A stretch of DNA of 64,000 nt from Streptomyces sp. NBC_01476. Lineage in GTDB: Bacteria > Actinomycetota > Actinomycetes > Streptomycetales > Streptomycetaceae. This document shows, one piece after another, positions 42,514 to 50,436 of the stretch. Position 1 is the stretch's first letter. Each line of letters begins with the position of its first letter. The stretch spans positions 6,279,001 to 6,343,000 of the forward strand of contig NZ_CP109446.1 of NCBI RefSeq assembly GCF_036227265.1, written 5' to 3'. The position numbers were made by a program, and so were the translations under genes. A model generated the notes under the pieces. It searched no databases. It worked only from the letters and a program-made list of their open reading frames with translations, and had not been told where the DNA came from.

Positions 42514-44586
42514 GTGTCCAAACTGACCGACCTGCCGAAACGGATCCTGATCGGCCGGGCGCTGCGCAGTGACAAGCTGGGGGAAACACTGCTCCCCAAG
42601 CGACTCGCGCTGCCCGTCTTCGCCTCGGACCCGCTGTCCTCCGTGGCGTACGCACCGGGCGAGGTGCTGCTGGTCCTGTCCATCGCGGGAGCGTCGGCCT
42701 ATCACTTCAGCCCGTGGATCGCGGTCGCGGTCGTGGTGCTGATGTTCACCGTCGTCGCCTCCTACCGGCAGAACGTGCACGCCTACCCCTCGGGCGGCGG
42801 CGACTACGAGGTCGCCACCACCAATCTGGGACCGAAGGCGGGCCTCACCGTGGCCAGCGCCCTGCTGGTCGACTACGTGCTCACCGTGGCGGTGTCGGTC
42901 GCCTCGGGCATCGAGAACCTCGGCTCCGCGGTGCCGTTCTTCGTCACGCACAAGGTGCTGGGCGCGGTCGGCATGATCGTGCTGCTGATGCTGATGAACC
43001 TGCGCGGGGTGCGCGAGTCCGGCACGATCTTCGCCATCCCCACCTACGCCTTCGTCTTCGGCGTGTTCTGCATGATCGGCTGGGGCATCATCAAGATCGC
43101 CACTGGGCATGACATGCACGCGCCCACGGCGAACTTCACCATCCATGCGGAGTCCTCAGGGATCGGCGGCTTCGCGCTGATCTTCCTGCTGCTGAGAGCC
43201 TTCTCCTCCGGCTGTGCCGCGCTCACCGGCGTGGAGGCGATCAGCAACGGCGTGCCGGCGTTCAAGAAACCCAAGTCCAAGAACGCCGCCACCACGCTGG
43301 CCGCGATGGGCCTGCTGGCCGTCACCATGTTCTGCGGCATCATCGCGCTGGCGATAAACACCAAGGTCCGGATGGCCTCCAACCCGGCCACCGACCTGCT
43401 GGTGAACGGCAAGCCGGTCGGCTCCGGCTTCACCCAGGACCCGGTCATCGCGCAGGTCGCCGAGGCCGTCTTCGGCCACAACTCGATCCCGTTCGTCTTC
43501 CTCGCCACGGTCACCGCGCTGGTCCTCTTCCTGGCCGCCAACACCGCGTACAACGGCTTCCCGGTGCTCGGCTCGATCCTCGCCCAGGACCGCTACCTGC
43601 CGCGCCAGCTGCACACCCGCGGCGACCGGCTGGCCTTCTCCAACGGCATCGTGCTGCTGGCCGGCTTCGCCTGCGTGCTGGTCTACATCTACGGCGCCGA
43701 CTCGACCCGGCTGATCCAGCTCTACATCGTCGGCGTCTTCGTCTCCTTCACGCTCAGCCAGATCGGCATGGTCCGGCACTGGAACCGCCACCTGCGGACC
43801 GAGCTCGACCCCGGCAAGCGCCGCCACATGCACCGCTCCCGGGCGATCAACAGCTTCGGGGCCTTCCTCACCGGCCTGGTGCTGGTGATCGTGCTCCTCA
43901 CCAAGTTCACCCACGGCGCCTGGGTCGCGGTCCTCGGCATGGTGGTCTTCTTCGCGATCATGACGGCGATCCGCCGCCACTACACCCGGGTCTCCGAGGA
44001 GATCGCCGCCGACGACGAACCCGGGGACGACTACGTACGCCCGTCCCGGGTGCACTCCATCGTGCTGGTCTCCAAACTCCACAAGCCCACCCTGCGGGCG
44101 CTGTCGTACGCCAAGCTGATGCGCTCCGACACCCTGGAGGCGCTCAGCATCAACGTCGACCCCGACGACACCAAGGCCCTGCAGGCGGAGTGGCAGGCCC
44201 ACGGCATCGATGTGCCGCTGAAGGTCCTCGACTCGCCCTACCGCGAGATCACCCGGCCGATCATCGACTACGTCAAGGGACTGCGCCGGGACAGCCCGCG
44301 CGACGTGGTCAGCGTCTACATCCCGGAGTACGTGGTCGGCCACTGGTACGAGCACCTGCTGCACAACCAGAGCGCGCTGCGGCTCAAGGGGCGGCTGCTC
44401 TTCACCGCGGGCGTGATGGTGACGTCGGTGCCGTGGCAGCTGGAGTCCTCCGAGGCGGCCAGGGCCCGCGCCAGGCGGCGCGCGGACTGGAACGCGCCCG
44501 GGTCGATCCGCCGCGGTCCGGTGGGGCCGCCGCAGTCCAGGGACCGGGCGCACAGCACGCCGGGCGCGGGGCCGGAGAAGAAGTAG
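42514..44586 (+). CDS. KimA-like potassium transporter (APC superfamily)
   Basis: A 690-residue protein with about twelve membrane segments (30-490) and a C-terminal soluble domain. It matches Bacillus KimA over its length as remembered: FASDPLSSVAYAPGE (Asp39 and Tyr46 keep the spacing of KimA Asp36/Tyr43, which bind potassium), SYRQNVHAYPSGGGDYEVA, LRAFSSGCAALTGVEAISNG and RGDRLAFSNGIVLLAGFA. The C-terminal domain (about 510-650) has the KimA-type LHNQSALRLKGRLLFTAG. It probably imports potassium with protons. In KimA this domain binds c-di-AMP; conservation of that site was not checked. GTG start at 42514 with no good ribosome site, so a leaderless transcript is possible. The last 40 residues are Arg/Pro-rich. 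Confidence 0.88.
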   Translation: MSKLTDLPKRILIGRALRSDKLGETLLPKRLALPVFASDPLSSVAYAPGEVLLVLSIAGASAYHFSPWIAVAVVVLMFTVVASYRQNVHAYPSGGGDYEVATTNLGPKAGLTVASALLVDYVLTVAVSVASGIENLGSAVPFFVTHKVLGAVGMIVLLMLMNLRGVRESGTIFAIPTYAFVFGVFCMIGWGIIKIATGHDMHAPTANFTIHAESSGIGGFALIFLLLRAFSSGCAALTGVEAISNGVPAFKKPKSKNAATTLAAMGLLAVTMFCGIIALAINTKVRMASNPATDLLVNGKPVGSGFTQDPVIAQVAEAVFGHNSIPFVFLATVTALVLFLAANTAYNGFPVLGSILAQDRYLPRQLHTRGDRLAFSNGIVLLAGFACVLVYIYGADSTRLIQLYIVGVFVSFTLSQIGMVRHWNRHLRTELDPGKRRHMHRSRAINSFGAFLTGLVLVIVLLTKFTHGAWVAVLGMVVFFAIMTAIRRHYTRVSEEIAADDEPGDDYVRPSRVHSIVLVSKLHKPTLRALSYAKLMRSDTLEALSINVDPDDTKALQAEWQAHGIDVPLKVLDSPYREITRPIIDYVKGLRRDSPRDVVSVYIPEYVVGHWYEHLLHNQSALRLKGRLLFTAGVMVTSVPWQLESSEAARARARRRADWNAPGSIRRGPVGPPQSRDRAHSTPGAGPEKK

Positions 44587-44626
44587 CCGGAGAAGAAGCA
44601 GCGGGGACCCGCGCGCCGACCGTGTT

Positions 44627-44645
44627 CCGGGGCCGCGGGCCCCGG
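44627..44645 (+). terminator. Hairpin after the KimA-like gene
   Basis: CCGGGGCC (44627-44634), GCG loop, GGCCCCGG (44638-44645), followed by GATTT, 41 bases past the transporter stop. Confidence 0.65.
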
Positions 44646-44779
44646 GATTTCCGCCGGTGATGAGGCCGGGCGCGGGCACGTAGACTGGTGGGCTGTCGCC
44701 GCCGGGCCGCCGGGCCCGGCCGCACCTTCGCCGCCAGCCCTCGCGGACACCCCGCTGACCAGCCCAGGAGCAGCCCCGT

Positions 44780-46117
44780 ATGCAGACCGACTCTTCAGTT
44801 CCCGCCGTCTCGCTCGTCGGCCGGGAGTACGAGGTCGAGGTCGGCCCGGTGGCGCACGGCGGTCACTGCGTGGCGCGGACCGAAGCCGGCCAGGTGCTCT
44901 TCGTCCGGCACGCGCTGCCCGGCGAGCGGGTGGTGGCCAGGGTCACCGAGGGCGAGGAGGGTGCGCGCTTCCTGCGGGCCGACGCGGTCCAGGTGCTGAC
45001 CGCCTCCAAGGACCGGGTCGAGGCGCCGTGCCCCTTCTCCGGTCCCGGGCGCTGCGGCGGCTGCGACTGGCAGCACGCGGCGCCGGGCGCCCAGCGCCGC
45101 CTGAAGGCCGCGGTGATCGCCGAGCAGCTGGAGCGGCTGGCCGGGCTCACCCCCGAGCAGGCCGGCTGGGACGGTACGGTCGCGCCCGCGCCCGGCGACA
45201 AGGTGGCCAAGGGCGAGGTGCCGGCCTGGCGGACCCGGGTGCAGTACGCGGTGGACGCCGACGGCCACGCGGGCCTGCGCAAGCACCGCTCGCACGAGGT
45301 CGAGGTGATCGACCACTGTCTGATCGCCGCCCCCGAGGTGACCGAACTCGGTGTGGAGGCCCGTAGCTGGCCGCAGATCGCCTCCGTGGAGGCCATCGCC
45401 GCCACCGGCTCGCACGACCGTCAGGTGATCCTCACCCCGCGGCCCGGCGGCCGGCTGCCGATCGTCGAACTCGACCGGCCGGTCTCGGTGCAGCGGATCG
45501 GTGAGCGGGACCACGCGGTGCACCGCGTGCACGGCCGCCCCTTCGTCCGTGAGCGCGCCGCGGGCCGCACCTGGCGGGTCGGCGAGGGCGGCTTCTGGCA
45601 GGTCCACCCGAAGGCCGCCGACCTGCTGGTGGAGGCGGTCATGCAGGGTCTGATGCCGCGCAAGGGCGACATGGCGCTCGACCTCTACTGCGGGGTCGGC
45701 CTCTTCGCCGGTGCGCTGGCCGAACGGGTCGGGGAGCGCGGCGCGGTCCTCGGCATCGAGTCCGGCAAACGCGCGGTGGAGGACGCCCGGCACAATCTGG
45801 AGGACCTGGAGCGGGTCCGCATCGAGGCGGGCAAGGTCGAGCAGGTGCTGCCGCGTACCGGCATCTCCGAGGTGGACCTGGTCGTCCTCGACCCGCCGCG
45901 GGCCGGCGCCGGCCGCCCCACCGTCCGCCACATCGCCTCGCTCGACCCGCGCCGCATCGCCTACGTCGCGTGCGACCCGGCCGCCCTCGCCCGCGACCTC
46001 GCCTGGTTCGCCGAGGAGGGCTACCGCCCGGTCACCCTGCGCGCCTTCGACCTCTTCCCCTTCACCCACCACGTCGAGTGCGTCGCCATCCTGGTCCCGG
46101 CCTCCAAGGGCGCCTGA
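44780..46117 (+). CDS. Class I SAM-dependent RNA m5U methyltransferase (TRAM domain)
   Basis: A 445-residue RNA uridine-5-methyltransferase of the RlmD/TrmA type. TRAM domain (about 12-75: EVEVGPVAHGGHCVARTEAG), iron-sulfur cysteines (CPFSGPGRCGGCDWQHA plus DHCLIA) and the SAM domain with DLYCGVGLFAGALAERVG, VLDPPRAGAG and the nucleophilic Cys in VACDPAALARDL. It methylates a uridine in rRNA or tRNA. The 3' 97 bases overlap the end of the convergent phosphatase gene. Which RNA is the target cannot be told. Confidence 0.92.
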   Translation: MQTDSSVPAVSLVGREYEVEVGPVAHGGHCVARTEAGQVLFVRHALPGERVVARVTEGEEGARFLRADAVQVLTASKDRVEAPCPFSGPGRCGGCDWQHAAPGAQRRLKAAVIAEQLERLAGLTPEQAGWDGTVAPAPGDKVAKGEVPAWRTRVQYAVDADGHAGLRKHRSHEVEVIDHCLIAAPEVTELGVEARSWPQIASVEAIAATGSHDRQVILTPRPGGRLPIVELDRPVSVQRIGERDHAVHRVHGRPFVRERAAGRTWRVGEGGFWQVHPKAADLLVEAVMQGLMPRKGDMALDLYCGVGLFAGALAERVGERGAVLGIESGKRAVEDARHNLEDLERVRIEAGKVEQVLPRTGISEVDLVVLDPPRAGAGRPTVRHIASLDPRRIAYVACDPAALARDLAWFAEEGYRPVTLRAFDLFPFTHHVECVAILVPASKGA

Positions 46118-47412
46118 CCCGCGTCCTGGCGGGTGCCGGAAGGCCGGCCCCGGTGGTTCGCCTGGCTCATGACGGCGAGGTGGTCGGCGGCGCCGCCGCG
46201 CCATTCGATCAGGAAGAGTGAGGCGTCGTCGCTGGTGATGCCGCCGCGTCTGTGTTTGAGCTCGTGGGAGAGGACCCGGACGACCGCGCGCACGCCTTCG
46301 GTTCCCTTGGCGGCGAGGACCTGGTCGATGGCGTCGAGGAACTGGGGCTCGCCGAACTGGGCCTCGCCGCCGCGGTGTTCTTCGACGAGACCGTCGGTGA
46401 AGCACAGGATCCGGTCGCCCGGCCGCAGCAGTCGTTCGCTGACCCGGGGCTGTTCGCCACCGAGGCCCAGGGGCAGGGTGGTGGGGCTCTCCAGCCGCCC
46501 GTGGACGGCGCCGGCGCGGATGAGGACCGGCGGCGGGTGGCCGGCGTTGACCCATTTCAGATGGCCGGTCGTGACGTTGAGACAGAGCATCTGCGCGGTG
46601 ACGAAGTGGTCGGGGCCGAACTGCTTCCCGATGGCCCGGTCCATGAAGGCGTACATCTGCGACAGGTCGGTGTTGGCCCGCCGGGTGTGCCGGTAGGAGC
46701 CGATGGCGACGGTGGCCATGGTCGCGGCGTCCAGGCCGTGCCCCATCGCGTCGATCATCGCGACATGCAGGGTGTCCCCGTTGAGGGCGTAGTCGAAGCT
46801 GTCGCCGGCCACCTGGTAGGCGGGCTCCAGGATTCCGGCCACCTCGACCTGGGGGACGGTCATCGACAGCGGTGGCAGCAGCGACCACTGGATCTCGGCG
46901 GCCACGGCCATCGGGGCACGGCGGCGGGCCTGGAAGAACTCGTCGGTGTACGCGTCCTTGGTGACGATCATGTCGGCGACCAGAGCGGCCAGCCGGCGCA
47001 GCAGCCGCCGGTCGTCGTCATCGACCTGGTCCAGGGTGACGACCATGACGCCGATCTGGTCGCTGCCGTCCAGCAGCGGCAGATACATCCGCACCCCGCC
47101 GCGCTCCTGTACCTCCACCGTCCGGCGGAGCAGGAAGCACTCACCCGCCGGGGAGCCGACCACCGGATCCGGGCCGGAGATGGCCAGCCGCCGTCCCGGC
47201 AGCGGCACCAGCAGCAACTGCTCGTAGTCCTGCAGCAGGATGGAGACGTCCCGCCCGCCGATCCGCCCCACCTCCTCCGCGACCATCGGAGCGATCAGCT
47301 GCGGCGGCATCTCGTGCGCCCGGTCCAGCAGCACACCCAGCAACCGCTCACCGAACCCCTCCGAGCGGTCCTCCCGCGCCTCCCCGCCACGCCGCCGCCC
47401 ACTGAAGATCAC
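46021..47412 (-). CDS. PP2C-type (SpoIIE) serine/threonine phosphatase
   Basis: A 463-residue protein: an N-terminal GAF-like sensor region (about 50-160) and a SpoIIE phosphatase domain (about 165-400) with AYQVAGDSFDYAL, MIDAMGHGLDAATMA, VNAGHPPPVLI, RILCFTDGLVEEH and SDDASLFLIEWRG. It probably dephosphorylates an anti-sigma-factor antagonist in a stress pathway. Start GTG 47412, six bases after GGAAGGAAGGGG; a GTG at 47442 is the other choice. The C-terminal tail of about 60 residues after FLIEWRGG looks non-family and its last part is antisense to the methyltransferase gene, as if the original stop had been lost. Confidence 0.88.
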   Translation of the reverse strand: MIFSGRRRGGEAREDRSEGFGERLLGVLLDRAHEMPPQLIAPMVAEEVGRIGGRDVSILLQDYEQLLLVPLPGRRLAISGPDPVVGSPAGECFLLRRTVEVQERGGVRMYLPLLDGSDQIGVMVVTLDQVDDDDRRLLRRLAALVADMIVTKDAYTDEFFQARRRAPMAVAAEIQWSLLPPLSMTVPQVEVAGILEPAYQVAGDSFDYALNGDTLHVAMIDAMGHGLDAATMATVAIGSYRHTRRANTDLSQMYAFMDRAIGKQFGPDHFVTAQMLCLNVTTGHLKWVNAGHPPPVLIRAGAVHGRLESPTTLPLGLGGEQPRVSERLLRPGDRILCFTDGLVEEHRGGEAQFGEPQFLDAIDQVLAAKGTEGVRAVVRVLSHELKHRRGGITSDDASLFLIEWRGGAADHLAVMSQANHRGRPSGTRQDAGQAPLEAGTRMATHSTWWVKGKRSKARRVTGR

Positions 47413-47612
47413 CAGCAGCCCCTTCCTTCCGGCCCCGAGCACTCAGACGGGAGCAACCGCTCACCGCACCGGCCGCGCCTGCCCGCACCCCTGTCCCGGC
47501 AGGCGCGGGCCGCGGTTCCGGTATCCACCCGCAGCCTGTCACCACCCCACGCCCAGAGCGGTCTCCCACGCGGTGACGGTGTGTGTGGTCCGCGGGGGTG
47601 TGGCTCAGTGGG

Positions 47613-48971
47613 TTAGTTGTCGGTGTCGCCGGTGCGGCTGCCGAGGGTGACGGTGGTGGTGTGGGTGGTGCCGTTGCGGGTGTAGGTGAGGTTGACCTTG
47701 TCGCCGGGCTGGTGCTGCCAGATTTCGCCGATGAGGGTCTGGCCGCTGTCGATGAGGGTGTTGTCGAACGTGGTGATGATGTCGTTGGGTTTGAGGCCGG
47801 CCTGGGCGCCGGGGCCGCCGGGGGTGACGCCGGTGGCGGTGTCGTCGGCGATTTTCGCGCCGTCGCCTTCGTACTGGGTGTCGAGGCTGACGCCGATGAC
47901 GGGGTAGACCGGCCGGCCGGTTTTGATGAGCTGGTTGGCGACGCGTTTGGCCTGGTTGATGGGGATGGCGAAGCCGAGGCCGACGCTGCCGCCCTGGGCG
48001 CCGGGTTCGCTGGCGCCGCCGGGCTGGATGGCGGAGTTGATGCCGATGACGGCGCCGTTGGCGTTGAGGAGGGGGCCGCCGGAGTTGCCGGGGTTGATGG
48101 AGGCGTCGGTCTGGATGGCGCTCATGTAGGAGGAGGTGCTGCCCTGGCCGTCGCTGGAGGCGACCGGGCGGTGGACGGCGCTGACGATGCCGGTGGTGAC
48201 GGTCCCGGACAGGCCGAAGGGGGCGCCGATGGCGATGGTGGCGTCGCCGACCGCGGCGTTGTCGGAGTTGCCCAGCGGCAGGGGGGTGAGTTTCACGCCG
48301 TGGGGGTTCTTCAGTTTGACGACGGCGACGTCGTAGCCCTGGGCGCGGCCGATGACCTGGGCGTCGTAGGTGTTGCCGTTGGAGAAGGTCACGGTGAGTT
48401 TGCCGCCGTCGGCTGCCGGGGCGACCACGTGGTTGTTGGTGAGGATGTGGCCCTGGGTGTCGTAGACGAAGCCGGTGCCGGTCCCGGACTCCTGGCTGCC
48501 GCTGGCCTTGATCGTCACGACACTGGGCAGGGCGGTGCTGGCGATGCCGGCCACCGAGGTGGGTGCCCGGTTCAGGGCCGCGGCGTCCTTCGGTGCGGAC
48601 ACGGTCGTCGACCCGCCGGTGTCGTTGTCCTTCGCGGCGTTGTACCCGATCGCCCCGCCGACCCCGCCCGCCACCAGCGCCGCCACCACCGCCGCGATCA
48701 GCACACCCGTCCCACGCCGCCTGCGCCCGCCCTCCGGCGGCGCCGGCGGGAACTGCGCCCCCCACCCCGACCCACCCAAACCACCACCGAAACCCTCACC
48801 ACCGGGCTGGGCGTGCGGGGTCGCATACGCCGGCACCACCGGCACCGCGAAGGGGCCGGCCGGAAGCGTCCCGCCTCGACCCGGCCGCTCCTGCTCCCGT
48901 TCGTACGACTGGCTCGCCCTGTCGGACCCGTACACCGACCGCTCGCTGATCAGGTCAGTGCGCCTCAACAT
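47613..48971 (-). CDS. Membrane-anchored HtrA/DegP-like serine protease with PDZ domain
   Basis: A 452-residue protease. A cytoplasmic Gly/Pro-rich N-terminus (1-85), one membrane segment (about 88-110: GTGVLIAAVVAALVAGGVGG), then a trypsin-like domain with NNHVV (His), YDVAVVKL (Asp) and GNSGGPL (Ser), and a C-terminal PDZ domain (GVSLDTQYEG... GLKPNDIITTFDNTLI). It degrades or refolds misfolded proteins outside the membrane. Start ATG 48971 after AGGGGG. Its promoter (49030-49058) is nearly identical to that of the divergent hsp20 gene. CutRS and CssRS control htrA genes in Streptomyces; which applies here is unknown. Confidence 0.93.
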   Translation of the reverse strand: MLRRTDLISERSVYGSDRASQSYEREQERPGRGGTLPAGPFAVPVVPAYATPHAQPGGEGFGGGLGGSGWGAQFPPAPPEGGRRRRGTGVLIAAVVAALVAGGVGGAIGYNAAKDNDTGGSTTVSAPKDAAALNRAPTSVAGIASTALPSVVTIKASGSQESGTGTGFVYDTQGHILTNNHVVAPAADGGKLTVTFSNGNTYDAQVIGRAQGYDVAVVKLKNPHGVKLTPLPLGNSDNAAVGDATIAIGAPFGLSGTVTTGIVSAVHRPVASSDGQGSTSSYMSAIQTDASINPGNSGGPLLNANGAVIGINSAIQPGGASEPGAQGGSVGLGFAIPINQAKRVANQLIKTGRPVYPVIGVSLDTQYEGDGAKIADDTATGVTPGGPGAQAGLKPNDIITTFDNTLIDSGQTLIGEIWQHQPGDKVNLTYTRNGTTHTTTVTLGSRTGDTDN

Positions 48972-49029
48972 CCCGAAACACCCCCTGTGTGTCCAGGCAG
49001 AAGCTGCCTGTGCGCTCGTTTTCGGATCC

Positions 49030-49058
49030 GTTGTAGCACGTCGTCCAAAGGACGACAA
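49030..49058 (-). promoter_or_regulatory. htrA promoter with RheA-type inverted repeat
   Basis: Minus strand: TTGTCG (-35, 49058-49053), 17-base spacer, TACAAC (-10, 49035-49030). A perfect inverted repeat GTCGTCC-TTT-GGACGAC (49056-49040) spans the -35 and spacer. The same elements and GTGCTACAAC core occur in the hsp20 promoter. Predicted 5' leader about 50 bases. Confidence 0.7.
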
Positions 49059-49229
49059 TCGCGGAGTCGTCGTGGTGATGACATCGCGGCGGGAGCGGCT
49101 TCGACCGCGGCGGGGGTGGAGGAGCGACAGGCTGCCGAGCCCGGCGCTCTGCCCGGTGGTCCACGGGCGGTGCGGGCCGGCCGGCGTCGGGGAGCTTCGC
49201 GAGCGTCACCCTAAGGATGACGCCGATGT

Positions 49230-49258
49230 TTGTCATCGAATGGATGACGTGCTACAAC
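49230..49258 (+). promoter_or_regulatory. hsp20 promoter with RheA-type operator
   Basis: TTGTCA (49230-49235), 17-base spacer, TACAAC (49253-49258). The inverted repeat TGTCATC-N5-GATGACG (49231-49249) fits, with one mismatch, the TGTCATC-N5-GATGACA operator of the heat-shock repressor RheA of Streptomyces albus hsp18 (remembered, not looked up). Confidence 0.75.
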
Positions 49259-49315
49259 CGATGGCAGGTGAAAGACACCGGCAAGAACTGCCCGACTCTC
49301 TGGAGGTGTTCCGCG

Positions 49316-49744
49316 ATGCTGATGCGTACCGACCCCTTCCGTGAACTGGACCGACTCACCGAGCAGCTCCTGCGCCCCGGGACGTCGAGGCCCGCGGTGA
49401 TGTCGATGGACGCCTACCGCGAAGGCGACGCGTACGTGGTCTCCTTCGATCTTCCCGGCGTGTCACCCGAGGCGATCGACATCGACGTCGAGCGCAACAT
49501 GCTGACCGTCAAGGCCGAGCGCCGGGCGGCCGAGCACGGCGACGGAGTGCACGTCGATCTGTCCGAGCGGCCCGTGGGCGTCTTCACCCGCCAGATCGTG
49601 CTGGCCGATGCCCTCGACACCGAACGCATCGGGGCTGACTACGAGGCCGGGGTGCTGACGCTGCGCATCCCGATCGCCGAGCGTGCCAAGGCCCGGAAGA
49701 TCAGCGTCGGCGGGGGATCCGCCCGGCGGGAGATCACCAGCTGA
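49316..49744 (+). CDS. Hsp20/alpha-crystallin small heat-shock protein
   Basis: A 142-residue holdase chaperone. N-terminus MLMRTDPFRELDRLTEQLLR as in Streptomyces Hsp18; alpha-crystallin domain about 38-130 with YVVSFDLPGVSPEAIDIDVE, LTVKAERR, RQIVLADALD and the signature YEAGVLTLRIPIAERAKARK. Start ATG 49316: GGAGG at 49302-49306 is nine bases upstream; a second ATG is six bases on. Expression is predicted to be heat-induced from the RheA-type promoter. Followed by a 22-bp hairpin terminator. Confidence 0.95.
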   Translation: MLMRTDPFRELDRLTEQLLRPGTSRPAVMSMDAYREGDAYVVSFDLPGVSPEAIDIDVERNMLTVKAERRAAEHGDGVHVDLSERPVGVFTRQIVLADALDTERIGADYEAGVLTLRIPIAERAKARKISVGGGSARREITS

Positions 49745-49799
49745 GGCCGACGGGGCCGGCACCGTACCGCTGAGGACGCGAGGCCCCCTCCTGGACACC

Positions 49800-49849
49800 C
49801 CCTGCGCCCGCGCGGGCCGCCTGCGAAGGCGGCCCGCGCGGGCGCAGGG
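49800..49849. terminator. Strong hairpin terminator between hsp20 and the merR gene
   Basis: A perfect 22-bp stem (49800-49821 with 49828-49849) and a TGCGAA loop, in the gap between convergent genes. The remaining 180 bases up to the merR gene show no gene. Confidence 0.85.
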
Positions 49850-50031
49850 ACGGCTGGAACCGCGCCGGACCGTGCGCGGGCATGTGCCTTGGGCGGCGCT
49901 GAGGAGGAGCCGGCGGCCGGCCGGCTGAGGTGCGTTCGTATCCGCCGGGGGCTGAGCCGCACAGGGCGGGAAACGGGTGGCTGGTGCGGTGCCGGTACGG
50001 GCGCCTGGGGACAGGGAGCGTGCCGGATGTG

Positions 50032-50364
50032 TCAGGTGTCGGCCGGGTGCGGGGCCTCGGACCGGCGCAGTGCCTCGTTGATGCGCCGGGCTTCTTCGAG
50101 CTGGTCTTCGAGGATGACGATGCGGCAGGCCGCTTCGACGGGGGTGCCCTGGTCGACGAGTTCGCGTGCGCGGGCGGCGATGCGCAGTTGGTAGCGGGAG
50201 TAGCGGCGGTGGCCACCCTCGGAGCGCAGCGGGGTGATCAGACGGGCTTCGCCGAGGGCGCGCAGGAAGGCGGGGGTGGTCCCGAGTATCGCGGCGGCCC
50301 GGCCCATGGTGTACGCGGGATAGTCGTCGTCGTCGAGACGGCCGAAGGAGCTTTCTGCTGTCAT
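50032..50364 (-). CDS. MerR-family transcriptional regulator, short
   Basis: A 110-residue regulator: a MerR winged helix (YTMGRAAAILGTTPAFLRAL, RSEGGHRRYSRYQLRIA, residues 18-65) and a short coiled-coil dimer helix (EAACRIVILEDQLEEARRIN). It lacks a ligand domain, so it resembles HspR or BldC-like short members. Start ATG 50364 with GAGAGGTGAG upstream. Convergent with hsp20; upstream are two copies of a 14-bp repeat and a 32-bp palindrome. It may regulate heat-shock genes, but no HAIR motif (CTTGAGT-N7-ACTCAAG) was found at hsp20. Confidence 0.87.
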   Translation of the reverse strand: MTAESSFGRLDDDDYPAYTMGRAAAILGTTPAFLRALGEARLITPLRSEGGHRRYSRYQLRIAARARELVDQGTPVEAACRIVILEDQLEEARRINEALRRSEAPHPADT

Positions 50365-50373
50365 CTCACCTCT

Positions 50374-50402
50374 CTGGAGAACGTGTCACTGGAGAACGTG
50401 TC
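50374..50402 (-). repeat. 14-bp direct repeat before the merR gene
   Basis: CTGGAGAACGTGTC occurs exactly twice, 50374-50387 and 50389-50402, one base apart. It lies 9 bases upstream of the merR start codon, hence in its 5' leader or operator. Confidence 0.85.
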
Positions 50403-50404
50403 GA

Positions 50405-50436
50405 GGGGCCTTGGTGCCGTACGGCACCAAGGCCCC
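50405..50436. repeat. 32-bp perfect palindrome
   Basis: Half-site GGGGCCTTGGTGCCGT (50405-50420) is followed directly by its exact complement (50421-50436) with no spacer. It could extrude a cruciform, act as a large operator, or form an RNA hairpin blocking read-through toward merR. Confidence 0.9.

Noticed and set aside
49259..49315. HspR HAIR operator at hsp20
   Set aside because: No CTTGAGT-N7-ACTCAAG-like sequence; the inverted repeat present is of the RheA type instead.
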